A stretch of DNA of 57,728 nt from a virus. Shown piece after piece: positions 36,657 through 44,537 of this stretch. The DNA is taken from IMG/VR virus record IMGVR_UViG_3300025151_004898, positions 1 through 57,728 of that record. One strand, given 5' to 3'. Position numbers and translations under genes: made by a program. How positions within the stretch are numbered: the first letter of the stretch is position 1; the number at the start of each line of letters is the position of its first letter. The notes beneath the pieces are model-generated. The model did no database searches. It had not been told where the DNA came from and worked only from the letters and a program-made list of their open reading frames with translations.

Positions 36657-37336
36657 TCTCTGAAACAGCGTGTATTGTGGAAAAGTGGATTGATGAGTAC
36701 ATCCAAGCTCTTCAGTCCAATGATAGTGTAGTAAGAAGAAACGTAAAGGCTCTTATAGCAACCAATCAAGTAAAGCCACGAGAAGCAAAGCAAATTGCAA
36801 ATCATTTTGATGCTTTACTTTCCGAAATTAATGCTGTTCTGGGTAAGGTAGATGATGATCTGGTGGAAGGGTGGTCATACCTTAACACGACTAAACTCAA
36901 AAGGCTACAATCCTATCTAGAAGTGATTGTTAGTGAGTTTACTGCAAAGGGAACAATCAAGAGGCGAAAGCGTAAGATTAAACCAGAGCAAATGATCAAG
37001 AATCTAAAGTATCTCAGCGAGTTTGAAGGTATAGGTTCTAGTGTAGACCCAAAGAATATTATTGGGGCTAAACATGTTTTGTTGTATAATGTAAAGCAGA
37101 AGAAGATTGCATTGTATACGTCTACTTCTGGGATGCAAGTCAAGGGTAGTACCCTTAAGGGATATGATTCTGCTATAATCAAGACATGTGGTCGTAAGGG
37201 ATTTTCGTGGATACAGTCATTGGTTTCCTGTCCTATTGTTAGGGTGGTTAATGAAATAAATAATATTAGTTCTAAAGAGCAGGATTCTACAGGAAGAATT
37301 AACAAAGACACGCTAATATTAAGAGCAGTGAAATGA
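36653..37336 (+). CDS. Conserved hypothetical protein upstream of the clamp genes
   Basis: 227 aa from the ATG at 36653, which overlaps the methylase stop as ATGA. The N-terminal half is helical (NVKALIATNQVKPREAKQIA, LQSYLEVIVSEF) and very basic in the middle (KGTIKRRKRKIKPEQM); the C-terminal half is beta-rich with KHVLLYNVKQKKIALYTSTS, GMQVKGSTLKGYDS and RKGFSWIQSLV. I believe similar proteins of unknown function occur in marine T4-like phages. The basic linker suggests nucleic-acid contact. It precedes a fibre-type gene and then gp45. Confidence 0.7.
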   Translation: MISETACIVEKWIDEYIQALQSNDSVVRRNVKALIATNQVKPREAKQIANHFDALLSEINAVLGKVDDDLVEGWSYLNTTKLKRLQSYLEVIVSEFTAKGTIKRRKRKIKPEQMIKNLKYLSEFEGIGSSVDPKNIIGAKHVLLYNVKQKKIALYTSTSGMQVKGSTLKGYDSAIIKTCGRKGFSWIQSLVSCPIVRVVNEINNISSKEQDSTGRINKDTLILRAVK

Positions 37337-37650
37337 GCAATATCAATATCAGAGGAAATTTTACGTATAGGGGAGATTTTGAGGCTATGCTTCCTAGTGG
37401 CTCTCCTGTAAATTATGCTGTAAATGATTTGGTATTATTTGAAGGTAAATTGTTCATTGCAACGGCATCAATTTCTGGTCACTCTCCTGACACCAGCAGT
37501 GATTGGGTTCCATGGGGTAATTCTAGAATTTCTTTTAGATCCACGATTCCGCCAGAGGCAAAAGTTGGGGATACGTGGGTAAACACAAATACAGGTAGGT
37601 TTTACACATTTTTAAATGATGGTGATACAGAACAATGGGTTGAGTTATAA
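37333..37650 (+). CDS. Small fibre-module protein
   Basis: 105 aa, start overlapping the previous stop as ATGA. It has two virion-fibre-type modules. The first, FTYRGDFEAMLPSG, YAVNDLVLFEGKLFIATAS and SPDTSSDWVPWG, resembles carbohydrate-binding repeats of tail proteins. The second, KVGDTWVNTNTGRFYTFLND with QWVEL at the end, is the 'GD-WvnT-TG-fy-...WvEl' motif that also closes the collagen-like fibre at 56257. Such a free fibre module inside a replication operon is unexpected; it could be a misplaced fibre piece or a small structural protein. Confidence 0.7.
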   Translation: MSNINIRGNFTYRGDFEAMLPSGSPVNYAVNDLVLFEGKLFIATASISGHSPDTSSDWVPWGNSRISFRSTIPPEAKVGDTWVNTNTGRFYTFLNDGDTEQWVEL

Positions 37651-37832
37651 TGAAAAAAGAAAATAGTAAACGTCAGCAAAGATGGTATAATGAAGAACCA
37701 AAAATAAAAAAAGAGAAGAATGTCAAGAAAAAGAAACGACATTCATCGAAAGAAAATTTACGGGATATTGTACAAGGAAATCTAGATTATGATGAGTATA
37801 TGGAAATGGAAGACTGGAGTGATTCACGGTGA
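37650..37832 (+). CDS. Small basic/acidic protein before gp45
   Basis: 60 aa: a strongly basic first half (QQRWYNEEPKIKKEKNVKKK, KRHSSKEN) and an acidic end (LDYDEYMEMEDWSDSR). One-base overlap with the previous stop, and its stop overlaps the gp45 GTG as GTGA, so the three are coupled. T4 has small RNA-polymerase-binding proteins (RpbA, 45.1, 45.2) just upstream of gene 45; no sequence match can be claimed. The polarised charge would fit a small transcription or clamp accessory protein. Confidence 0.6.
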   Translation: MKKENSKRQQRWYNEEPKIKKEKNVKKKKRHSSKENLRDIVQGNLDYDEYMEMEDWSDSR

Positions 37833-38500
37833 AATTTAGCAAGAAGACATTTGAAATTCTTAAGAACTTTTCTACAATTAACTCAAATATTTTGGTCAAG
37901 CCTGGAAACAAGTTAGCTACCATAACTGGTGCTAAGAATGTTATGGCTGAAGCCGTGGTGAATGAGGAGTTTGATGTTGAGTTTGGTATTTGGGATCTTT
38001 CCAAGTTTCTTGGAACTATTTCTCTTTTTCAGGATCCAGAATTTGAATTTGAAGATAAGTATGTTCTAATCAAGAGTTCAACTGGATCATGTGTAAAATA
38101 CTATTACTCGGAACCATCGTTGCTGACGGTTCCTCAGAACCGTCTAACTATGCCCGAAACTGTAGTTTCTTTTGGGTTGACGCAGGCAGTCTTTAGTGAA
38201 ATTCAACGCGCTGCAAGCGTTTTGCAACTCCCCGATCTTGCTATTCGTTCAGTGGATGGTGCTATTGTTGCTACGGTTCTTGATATTAACGAACCAACGA
38301 GCAACGATTACGCGATTGTTGTTGGTGTAAACGACACTGGTGCTGAGTTTGATTTTCACTTTAAGATTGAAAACCTAAAGATTGTCCCCGGAGATTATAC
38401 TGTAAATATTACAGATAAGATTGTCAGTGAGTTTGTCAACACTGCTGTTGATGTGACTTATTGGGTTGCACTTGAGTCAACTAGTAACTATAGTGGATAA
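37829..38500 (+). CDS. 45: gp45 sliding clamp
   Basis: 223 aa (T4 gp45 is 228). Ring-shaped processivity factor for the polymerase and mobile enhancer of late transcription. Recognised by the start MKFSKKTFEILKNFSTINSN-ILVKPGN and blocks FDVEFGIWDLSKFLGTISLF, YYYSEPSLLTVP and the C-terminal YWVALESTSNYSG, matching T4 gp45 strand order. The start is GTG at 37829, overlapping the previous stop. Two bases separate it from gp44. Confidence 0.93.
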   Translation: MKFSKKTFEILKNFSTINSNILVKPGNKLATITGAKNVMAEAVVNEEFDVEFGIWDLSKFLGTISLFQDPEFEFEDKYVLIKSSTGSCVKYYYSEPSLLTVPQNRLTMPETVVSFGLTQAVFSEIQRAASVLQLPDLAIRSVDGAIVATVLDINEPTSNDYAIVVGVNDTGAEFDFHFKIENLKIVPGDYTVNITDKIVSEFVNTAVDVTYWVALESTSNYSG

Positions 38501-38502
38501 TC

Positions 38503-39435
38503 ATGCAAGGTCTACTCGTAGAAAAGTATCGTCCACGGACGATTGATGATTGTATTCTTCCTATTGCTTTGAAGTCTACCTTCAAGGACATTGTTAAGAC
38601 TGGTGAGTGTCAGAACCTGCTCCTGACGGGGGGAGCGGGGTGTGGTAAGACAAGTGTTGCTCGTGCGCTTTGCAATGAGCTTGGTGCAGATAATATTCTC
38701 ATTAACTGCTCTGAAGATGGAAACATTGACACGCTCCGGACTAAAATTAGAACTTTTGCGAGCACTGTTTCTCTGAGCGGTAACAAGAAAATTGTTATTC
38801 TTGATGAGTTTGATTACAGCAACGCACAGAGTATTCAGCCTGCTCTCCGTGGAGCAATCGAGGAGTTCGCAAACAACTGTCGGTTTATTATTACTTGTAA
38901 TTACAAGAATCGAATTATTTCTCCAATCCATTCTCGGTGTACAAACATTGAGTTTACTATTCCTTCAGAAGAGCGTCCGACTCTTGCTGGGGAGTTTATG
39001 GAGAGGGTTCGTTACATTCTTGACACGGAAAATATTCCATATGAGAGTGCGGTTCTTGCACAGTTGATTACAAAGTATTTTCCTGATTTCCGACGAGTTC
39101 TCAATGAGCTTCAGCGGTATTCGGTAGCTGGCATCATTGATGTTGGTATTCTTTCTCAAGTTGGTCAGGTGCAGGTCAAGGAACTTGCATCCGCCATGAA
39201 GAGTAAGAATTTCACCGAGGCTAGGAAATGGGTGGTTTCTAATCTAGATAACTCCCAGACAGAATTGTTCCGAAAAATATATGATGGATTGCATGACCAT
39301 GTACAGCCTTCGTCTATTCCGCAAGCAATTCTGATCCTAGCCGATTATCAGTACAAGTCTGCCTTTGTTGCAGATCAAGAAATTAATCTTACGGCGTGTA
39401 TCGTCGAACTTATGATGGAGTGTGAATTTAAATGA
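38503..39435 (+). CDS. 44: gp44 clamp loader ATPase
   Basis: 310 aa (T4 gp44 is 319). AAA+ subunit that opens gp45 and loads it on DNA. Motifs: EKYRPRTIDDCILP, Walker A LTGGAGCGKTSVAR (about residue 45), Walker B KIVILDEFDYS (about 108), sensor 1 IITCNYKN and the SRC finger IHSRC. The C-terminal helical collar follows. The stop overlaps the SET-domain gene as ATGA; in T4 gene 62 would follow directly. Confidence 0.96.
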   Translation: MQGLLVEKYRPRTIDDCILPIALKSTFKDIVKTGECQNLLLTGGAGCGKTSVARALCNELGADNILINCSEDGNIDTLRTKIRTFASTVSLSGNKKIVILDEFDYSNAQSIQPALRGAIEEFANNCRFIITCNYKNRIISPIHSRCTNIEFTIPSEERPTLAGEFMERVRYILDTENIPYESAVLAQLITKYFPDFRRVLNELQRYSVAGIIDVGILSQVGQVQVKELASAMKSKNFTEARKWVVSNLDNSQTELFRKIYDGLHDHVQPSSIPQAILILADYQYKSAFVADQEINLTACIVELMMECEFK

Positions 39436-39785
39436 CATATAAACCTTTACCGGATAATGTGACAATAAAGAATTCTGGAATTCATGGGTTGGGTCTATTT
39501 ACCACAGTGGATATTCAGAGAGGTCATAATTTTGGTATTTCTCATGTGAGTAGTGTTAGGTTTGAGAATGGATATATTAGAACTCCACTTGGTGGGTTTG
39601 TTAACCATTCAGAAGAACCAAATTGTGAATTCCAAAAAGAGGAATCTGGATTCCCGGCGGTATTTAAGGAGTGTGGTGATTTTCTTTATATGAAAGCAAT
39701 AAAGTTTATTCCTGCAAACACAGAACTGACTACAAAATATTTTATGTACAATATAGAAGATGGGAGCATAACAGTAGATGAGTAA
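39432..39785 (+). CDS. SET-domain protein (putative protein lysine methyltransferase)
   Basis: 117 aa, a minimal SET domain. Motifs in order: IHGLGLFTTVDIQRG (the 'GxG(L/V)FA' N-SET strand), GGFVNHSEEPNCEF (the NHxxxPNC cofactor/substrate motif), and IPANTELTTKYF, equivalent to GEELTxDY with the catalytic Tyr. It is inserted between gp44 and gp62 and overlaps gp44 (ATGA) and the co-chaperonin gene (8 bases), so it is expressed with the clamp loader. Target unknown: phage replication proteins or host proteins are possibilities. Confidence 0.85.
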   Translation: MTYKPLPDNVTIKNSGIHGLGLFTTVDIQRGHNFGISHVSSVRFENGYIRTPLGGFVNHSEEPNCEFQKEESGFPAVFKECGDFLYMKAIKFIPANTELTTKYFMYNIEDGSITVDE

Positions 39786-40071
39786 ATTTAAAGCATATGG
39801 TAATTGGGTGGCACTTAGAACGGTTTTTCGAGAAGAACATGTGAGTGAGGCTGGAATTCTTTATAAGGATGATCTCCCTGAAAACATGATGACATGGAGT
39901 GAAGTTGTTTCTGTTGGTCCTGATGTGAACGAGGACATTCTAGAGGGGGATCATGTATACTGGAAGTATGGAGCAGATCCCGGTTGCTTCTACAAGGACA
40001 ATGAGGAGTCTCTTGACCTTGTACAGGCCCATAATCTACTCGCAGTGAAACGTCCAGATGAAGCTAAGTGA
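39778..40071 (+). CDS. GroES/gp31-like co-chaperonin
   Basis: 97 aa, GroES size. Pattern: NWVALRTVFREEHVSEAGIL-YKDD (first strand and mobile loop, with the AGIL hydrophobic contact), WSEVVSVGPDVNEDILEGDH-VYWKYGA (the 'G-VvaVGpG...GD-V-f-kY' core), and LDLVQAHNLLAV (the final strand 'EyLiv-E-diLAv'). T4 uses gp31 in place of GroES to fold gp23; this would be the phage co-chaperonin. Its place inside the clamp loader operon, overlapping gp62 by 14 bases, is not the T4 order. Confidence 0.85.
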   Translation: MSKFKAYGNWVALRTVFREEHVSEAGILYKDDLPENMMTWSEVVSVGPDVNEDILEGDHVYWKYGADPGCFYKDNEESLDLVQAHNLLAVKRPDEAK

Positions 40072-40453
40072 ATATCTAAACGCGATTAATCATACAAAAA
40101 TCGACCTTCTTGACACTGAGGATGAGAGTGTCGAGAAGGGATATACTCCATTTGTAGTTAATCGTTGTCTTTCGTACTTTATCGATACTATTCTGTATGC
40201 CAATGAAATGAACCGTCTACCACATACAGATAAAAAGATGCAGTTTGACTATCTTTTGAAATCTATTAGAAAGAACAAGCGGTATAGTAGGTGGCTTAAG
40301 AGAGAATCTGAAGAAAATCTGGATCTAGTAAAGCAATTTTACAACTATTCTGACTCAAAGGCTCGGGATATTCTTGATATATTGACAGATGATGATATTA
40401 TCTGGATGAAACAGATGCTTGATAATGGGGGTGTGAGTAAGCCAAATAAATAA
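40058..40453 (+). CDS. 62: gp62 clamp loader small subunit
   Basis: 131 aa, shorter than T4 gp62 (187). It joins the gp44 tetramer as the fifth clamp loader subunit. Recognised by KLSEYLNAINHTKIDLL, YTPFVVNRCLSYFIDTILYA with NEMNRLPHTDKKMQFDYLLK, SIRKNKRYSRWLKRESEENL and DLVKQFYNYSDSKARDIL, the usual 'N-...-d...yL...rk-kR---W-K' pattern. Position before regA supports it. AATAAATA late-like sequences overlap its end (40445-40456). Confidence 0.88.
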   Translation: MKLSEYLNAINHTKIDLLDTEDESVEKGYTPFVVNRCLSYFIDTILYANEMNRLPHTDKKMQFDYLLKSIRKNKRYSRWLKRESEENLDLVKQFYNYSDSKARDILDILTDDDIIWMKQMLDNGGVSKPNK

Positions 40454-40488
40454 ATACCTGTGTATGTTATGATATACGGAGTAATTAG

Positions 40489-40887
40489 ATGGAAGATATT
40501 TTTAATGGTCATGGAATAGAGATCGATATAAAAGAAAAGGATGATTTCTTAAAAATACGAGAAACACTAACTAGAATGGGAGTTTCTTCTAGAAAAGAAA
40601 ACAAACTATTCCAATCTTGTCATATATTACACAAGCGCGGTCGATATGCTATCATGCACTTCAAAGAGCTGTTTTTGATGGATGGTCTACAGTCTGATAT
40701 AACAGATAACGATCTGGAAAGAAGAAATACCATTGTTGGTCTGTTAGAAGAGTGGGAATTGTTGGAAATACTCGATGAAAATTACGATGATCTTCCAAAG
40801 GCAAGTTTAGCTCAGATAAAAATTATTCCTCACAAAGAAAAGGCGGAATGGGAATTGATTCCAAAATACCATATAGGTAAAAAATAA
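40489..40887 (+). CDS. regA: RegA translational repressor
   Basis: 132 aa (T4 RegA is 122). RNA-binding protein that represses translation of early messages, including gp45, gp44 and gp62 in T4. Typical blocks: IEIDIKEKDDFLKIRETLTR-MGVSSRKEN, LFQSCHILHKRGRYAIMHFK and LERRNTIVGLLEEWELLEIL. Follows gp62 after a 35-base gap with a TACGGAGTAA ribosome site. In T4 gene 43 (polymerase) comes next; here the sugar island begins with a one-base overlap (TAATG). Confidence 0.92.
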   Translation: MEDIFNGHGIEIDIKEKDDFLKIRETLTRMGVSSRKENKLFQSCHILHKRGRYAIMHFKELFLMDGLQSDITDNDLERRNTIVGLLEEWELLEILDENYDDLPKASLAQIKIIPHKEKAEWELIPKYHIGKK

Positions 40888-41528
40888 TGAATTTTAAAGT
40901 GATTAGTTATTATTGTGATGTAGATGAATCTAAATATTACGAAAAATCATACCATAGACTGAAGAACAAATTGGATGAATATGGGTATGATTATCACATT
41001 GAGCATTTACAAAGTCTTGGTTCATATAAAGAAAATTGCAGAAGAAAAATAGACTTTATAATTGAAAAGATTAATCAATTCGATGAGAATTTATTGTGGC
41101 TCGATATTGATACCATACTACTCAAGCGAATGGAACAATTGGAGAGCTTGATTGAGGGACCTGATTTGGTTTTTGCTGGTAGTAGTAAAGATTTGATATC
41201 AATGAAAGCCTCGCCGATACTGTTCATTAATAATGAAAACTCCAGAAAGTTTCTACAGGGATGGAAATCTCTAATAGATATTACTAGAGAAAATGGTGAT
41301 GAGTGTTTTGATCATGAGGTTATGTTCAAATCAATTTTTGATGCAAAGGATTATTGTACATTTGCTGCTGTTGGTTATGAGTACTGCACATGGCCGGGAC
41401 ACGAGAATGAAGATACTGTGATATTGATGGGTCTTTCTGATGTTGATTCTAAGAAAGAGTCTCTACGAAAAATGGGCTTCCAAGAGGGAGCAATAGATTG
41501 GCAAACTGTGGGATTATATAATGAATGA
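40887..41528 (+). CDS. Putative glycosyltransferase (GT-A, DxD-type)
   Basis: 213 aa. VISYYCDVDESKYYEKSYHR, then KNKLDEYGYDYHIEHLQSLG and the acidic motif LLWLDIDTILLKRM (DxD within 'lwlDiDtiv'), typical of small nucleotide-sugar transferases that bind a metal through DxD. The later YEYCTWPGHENEDTVILMG fits the acceptor-side region. First gene of the sugar island, coupled to regA by TAATG and to the next gene by an eight-base overlap. Donor and acceptor unknown. Confidence 0.65.
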   Translation: MNFKVISYYCDVDESKYYEKSYHRLKNKLDEYGYDYHIEHLQSLGSYKENCRRKIDFIIEKINQFDENLLWLDIDTILLKRMEQLESLIEGPDLVFAGSSKDLISMKASPILFINNENSRKFLQGWKSLIDITRENGDECFDHEVMFKSIFDAKDYCTFAAVGYEYCTWPGHENEDTVILMGLSDVDSKKESLRKMGFQEGAIDWQTVGLYNE

Positions 41529-42348
41529 AATAATGTGTGTTGGTCAACCCTTTACTGTTAGTCACTCTTCTTGCTCTGACTTGACACCAGAGTTATTTCG
41601 ATGGACCAGTAAACCTAGTAATACCGATATTGTTGTGTGTATTGATGCTGCAATTGTTGGTGGCTTTGATAGTGATGATTTACCAGAAAATAGATTTGGT
41701 TGGTTGTGTGAGTCTCCGGTTATAATTCCGGACATGTATAGAACTGTGTCTGAGTACGCAGATGCTTTGCTCGAATACTATACCGCACTATTTACATGTG
41801 ATAGTGAGCTTGCTGACGAACACGATAGAATACATCTGATTTCTTCTGGTAGTAATTTGCCATGGACTAAAGATTTTAATGTATACGAAAAAAGTAAAAA
41901 TGTATCGTTGGTCGCTTCTCATAAAAACTTTACAGAGGGGCACAAGTTGCGACATGCATTAGTGGAAGAACATGCTGATGCATTTGATGTTATTGGATCA
42001 ATTAATGGTGAGCGTATTGGTGGTAGTTTGTTTGATAAGATGGAAGGATATCGTGACTATAGGTTCACAGTAGTTGTAGAGAACTGCAAACATGATACCT
42101 ATTATACAGAAAAACTAACTGATGCATTTGCAACTGGGACAATTCCTGTGTACTGGGGATCAGAGAAGGTGCGTGATATTTTTAATCCCGATGGTATTAT
42201 TATGCTAACAGATGATTTTGATTTCTCTCAACTAACAGAGGAACTTTATCAAGAAAAACTAGATGCAGTTAAAGATAATTTTGAACGTGTGAAAAACTTA
42301 AAAATGGCTGATGATGAACTCTACGAAATCATACAAACCTATTGTTAA
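41521..42348 (+). CDS. GT10-family glycosyltransferase (fucosyltransferase-like), copy 1
   Basis: 275 aa. The C-terminal donor-binding motif YRFTVVVENCKHDTYYTEKL-TDAFATGTIPVYWGS followed by FNPDGII is the hallmark of GT10 (alpha-1,3/1,4-fucosyltransferase) enzymes ('f-i-fENs---dYvTEKi-dal--G-iPVywG'). These transfer fucose or similar 6-deoxy sugars from a GDP donor. The N-terminal part includes WLCESPVIIPDM, also usual. It fits the 6-deoxy sugar chemistry downstream. Overlaps the second GT10 gene by 38 bases. Confidence 0.85.
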   Translation: MNEIMCVGQPFTVSHSSCSDLTPELFRWTSKPSNTDIVVCIDAAIVGGFDSDDLPENRFGWLCESPVIIPDMYRTVSEYADALLEYYTALFTCDSELADEHDRIHLISSGSNLPWTKDFNVYEKSKNVSLVASHKNFTEGHKLRHALVEEHADAFDVIGSINGERIGGSLFDKMEGYRDYRFTVVVENCKHDTYYTEKLTDAFATGTIPVYWGSEKVRDIFNPDGIIMLTDDFDFSQLTEELYQEKLDAVKDNFERVKNLKMADDELYEIIQTYC

Positions 42349-43180
42349 AAATGGTAATTACTTATTTTCCTCTAGTATAGAATTTCCGCAACCTGTTGAA
42401 ATTCATTTTGTTCGTATAGAGGAGTTTGACAATTCCGATGCATATAAGGTCTTAGTGCTCTCTAGTGAGAGCGTTCTTTCTCCAAACAGAGAGAGTCTTG
42501 CTTCTGTTGTAGAAAATGCTTCGCGTTATGATTTGATTTTGTGTGCAGATGATGAAATAGTTGATTCATGTCCTAATGCCATATTATTTCCATATGGTTC
42601 TACTTGGCTGAATCGTGGCGAACTTAATCACCCAGACGGGCTTGGATACTTTGATCCAGAAGTACCTACATTCCATAAGCGTGATAGAACAATAAATGAT
42701 GTTAGTTTTCTTGCGTCTTGGTATGATACGGATCGTCAGGGATACAATATAAGAAAAGAAATATGGGACAGACAGGAAGAAATTAATATTCCAATTATGT
42801 TCCATACAAGTAGAAAATCTTTCCTGAATGCCCCAAATCCATTACCCACAGGCGAAAAGGAAGATCTTTTTTATTCTATGTTCCACATCTGCATAGAAAA
42901 TCAATCCGTGCGACATTATTTCACCGAGAAAATTGTTGATGCATTTTTAACATATACAATTCCTGTGTATTGGGGATGTCCAAATATTGGCTCGTATTTT
43001 CATACAGAGGGCATGATTCTGTTTGATACGGTTGATGAACTTATACCAAAATTAAATGAATTGACATATGAATATTATTATGATAAACTAGCATTTGTGG
43101 AAAAAAATAGAAAGATCGCAGAGTCTTATGCCAACTTCGGTGAAAGAATAGCCGAAGCAATCAATACAAAATTAAATTGA
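42311..43180 (+). CDS. GT10-family glycosyltransferase, copy 2
   Basis: 289 aa. Motif FHICIENQSVRHYFTEKIVD-AFLTYTIPVYWGCPN with FHTEGMILFDT matches the GT10 donor site as in copy 1, though overall identity between the two is low (only the motif aligns by eye). It starts inside the end of copy 1 (ATGATG at 42311), so the pair is tightly coupled. Two different GT10 enzymes suggest two linkages or two 6-deoxy sugars. The TTG of a possible longer start of the next gene overlaps its stop. Confidence 0.85.
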   Translation: MMNSTKSYKPIVKNGNYLFSSSIEFPQPVEIHFVRIEEFDNSDAYKVLVLSSESVLSPNRESLASVVENASRYDLILCADDEIVDSCPNAILFPYGSTWLNRGELNHPDGLGYFDPEVPTFHKRDRTINDVSFLASWYDTDRQGYNIRKEIWDRQEEINIPIMFHTSRKSFLNAPNPLPTGEKEDLFYSMFHICIENQSVRHYFTEKIVDAFLTYTIPVYWGCPNIGSYFHTEGMILFDTVDELIPKLNELTYEYYYDKLAFVEKNRKIAESYANFGERIAEAINTKLN

Positions 43181-43197
43181 TATTTAGTGGGAATTTG

Positions 43198-43221
43198 TCA
43201 ATGGAAGAAATTCTAAAACTA
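43198..43221 (+). repeat. 24-base direct repeat, copy 1, over the E1-like gene start
   Basis: Identical over 24 bases to 44498-44521, exactly 1300 bases downstream, with weaker identity extending a few bases upstream. It begins TCAATGGAAGAAATT and contains the ATG of the gene at 43201. Here it is read as MEEILKL. Confidence 0.9.
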
Positions 43222-44535
43222 GTAGAAGAGTATATTACAAAAAAGAATAACGAGAAGACTTGGGTTCCCGGTAAAGATATAGTCCAATATGCTGGACCTT
43301 ATTTTGGTACTGAGGAGTACACCGAGTCAGTTAAGACTCTGTTGAATGGTTGGCTCGTTCTTGGTCAGTCTGGTATTAAGTTTGAAAGAAAGTTTCCTCG
43401 ATTGATGGGTAAGGATTTTGGTATTCTTACCAATAGTGGTAGTAGTTCCAATCTTCTTATGATGTCGGCTCTTACTTCGAAGCGTGGAGCCAATTTACCA
43501 AAGGGAACCAAGGTTATCACTCCCATTGCTGGGTTCCCCACAACAATCAATCCAATTTTTCAAGTGGGGTTCGAGCCAGCGTTTGTTGATATTGACATAG
43601 ACACATTGAACCTAAACTTAGATCAGGTAGAGGAGAGAGCAAAGGAGGGGTGTAAGGTTATTACGTTTGCTCACGTTCTTGGTAACCCACCAAACATGGA
43701 TCGACTCATGGAGATTGTTGATGAGTACGGGTTGATTCTTCTTGAGGACTGCTGTGATGCACTTGGTTCTACTTATCGAGGTAGACCTCTTGGTAGCTAT
43801 GGAGACTATGCATCATGCTCGTTCTACCCTGCCCACCATATCACTATGGGTGAGGGAGGTTTTGTTGCTTGTAATACAAAGAATCAGGAGATCGTTGCTA
43901 GGAGTTTCCGTGAGTGGGGTAGGGGATGTTACTGCGTTGGACAGAAGCAAGGTCTTCTCAAGAATGGTATGTGCAGAAATCGATTTTCTAACTGGTTACC
44001 CGCACTTCCTGATGAAATTTTTGACCATAAGTATGTCTATGATGAGATCGGATACAATCTAAAGCCTACAGATCTACAGGCAGCAATGGGACTTGTTCAA
44101 TTGGAAAGATTGCCTGAGATTATTGAGAAGAGAAAGTATAATCACAAGCGTCTTTGTGATATTTTCTCTCGGTACGAAGAGTACTTTATTATTCCGGAGA
44201 AGACCGATCATTCTGATCCAGCATGGTTTGCTTTTGCACTAACAATACGTGACGGCGCTCCATTTAAGAGAAGAGATATTATTGATTATCTAGAGAACAA
44301 TAAGATACAGACTCGTCCATATTTTGCTGGAAACATAATGTTGCAACCAGCTTACGAGGGATTGATGGATCAGAATGAGGTGATCGAGAAGTATCCCAAT
44401 GCTCGTAAGATTACAACTGATACGTTCTTTTTAGGAACAAGTCCAGTGATAACCGATAATCAGTTGGATTATATTTCTGACGTAATTGATGGATTTATCA
44501 ATGGAAGAAATTCTAAAACTAAAGGGGAGTTATAA
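43201..44535 (+). CDS. E1/RfbH-like PLP 3-dehydratase with Fe-S cysteines
   Basis: 444 aa from ATG 43201 (a TTG at 43177 is possible). DegT/AHBA-fold enzyme. Where aminotransferases have the PLP lysine it has FYPAHHITMGEGG (His-His about 212-213), as in E1/RfbH, which removes the C3 hydroxyl of CDP-4-keto-6-deoxyglucose. Four cysteines (about 185, 243, 245, 258) are spaced C-X57-C-X1-C-X12-C; the E1 [2Fe-2S] motif as I recall it is C-X57-C-X1-C-X7-C, so three of four spacings agree. The usual reductase partner (E3/RfbI) is not in the window. The gene is flanked by 24-base direct repeats, suggesting mosaic insertion. Starts the deoxysugar part of the island. Confidence 0.85.
   Translation: MEEILKLVEEYITKKNNEKTWVPGKDIVQYAGPYFGTEEYTESVKTLLNGWLVLGQSGIKFERKFPRLMGKDFGILTNSGSSSNLLMMSALTSKRGANLPKGTKVITPIAGFPTTINPIFQVGFEPAFVDIDIDTLNLNLDQVEERAKEGCKVITFAHVLGNPPNMDRLMEIVDEYGLILLEDCCDALGSTYRGRPLGSYGDYASCSFYPAHHITMGEGGFVACNTKNQEIVARSFREWGRGCYCVGQKQGLLKNGMCRNRFSNWLPALPDEIFDHKYVYDEIGYNLKPTDLQAAMGLVQLERLPEIIEKRKYNHKRLCDIFSRYEEYFIIPEKTDHSDPAWFAFALTIRDGAPFKRRDIIDYLENNKIQTRPYFAGNIMLQPAYEGLMDQNEVIEKYPNARKITTDTFFLGTSPVITDNQLDYISDVIDGFINGRNSKTKGEL
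44498..44521 (+). repeat. 24-base direct repeat, copy 2, at the E1-like gene end
   Basis: Same 24 bases as 43198-43221 but read in another frame (INGRNSKT), within the last codons of the E1-like gene. The pair brackets the gene nearly exactly, so it marks a likely recombination junction. Confidence 0.9.
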
Positions 44536-44537
44536 TA

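Noticed and set aside
40445-40456. AATAAATA twice before regA as a late promoter
   Set aside because: It overlaps gp62 coding sequence (Lys/Asn codons) and regA is an early/middle gene in T4, so I did not list it as a promoter.
43177-43200. Longer TTG start for the E1-like gene
   Set aside because: The ATG at 43201 is the simpler start, and the extension is only eight residues; the TTG overlaps the previous stop and cannot be fully excluded.
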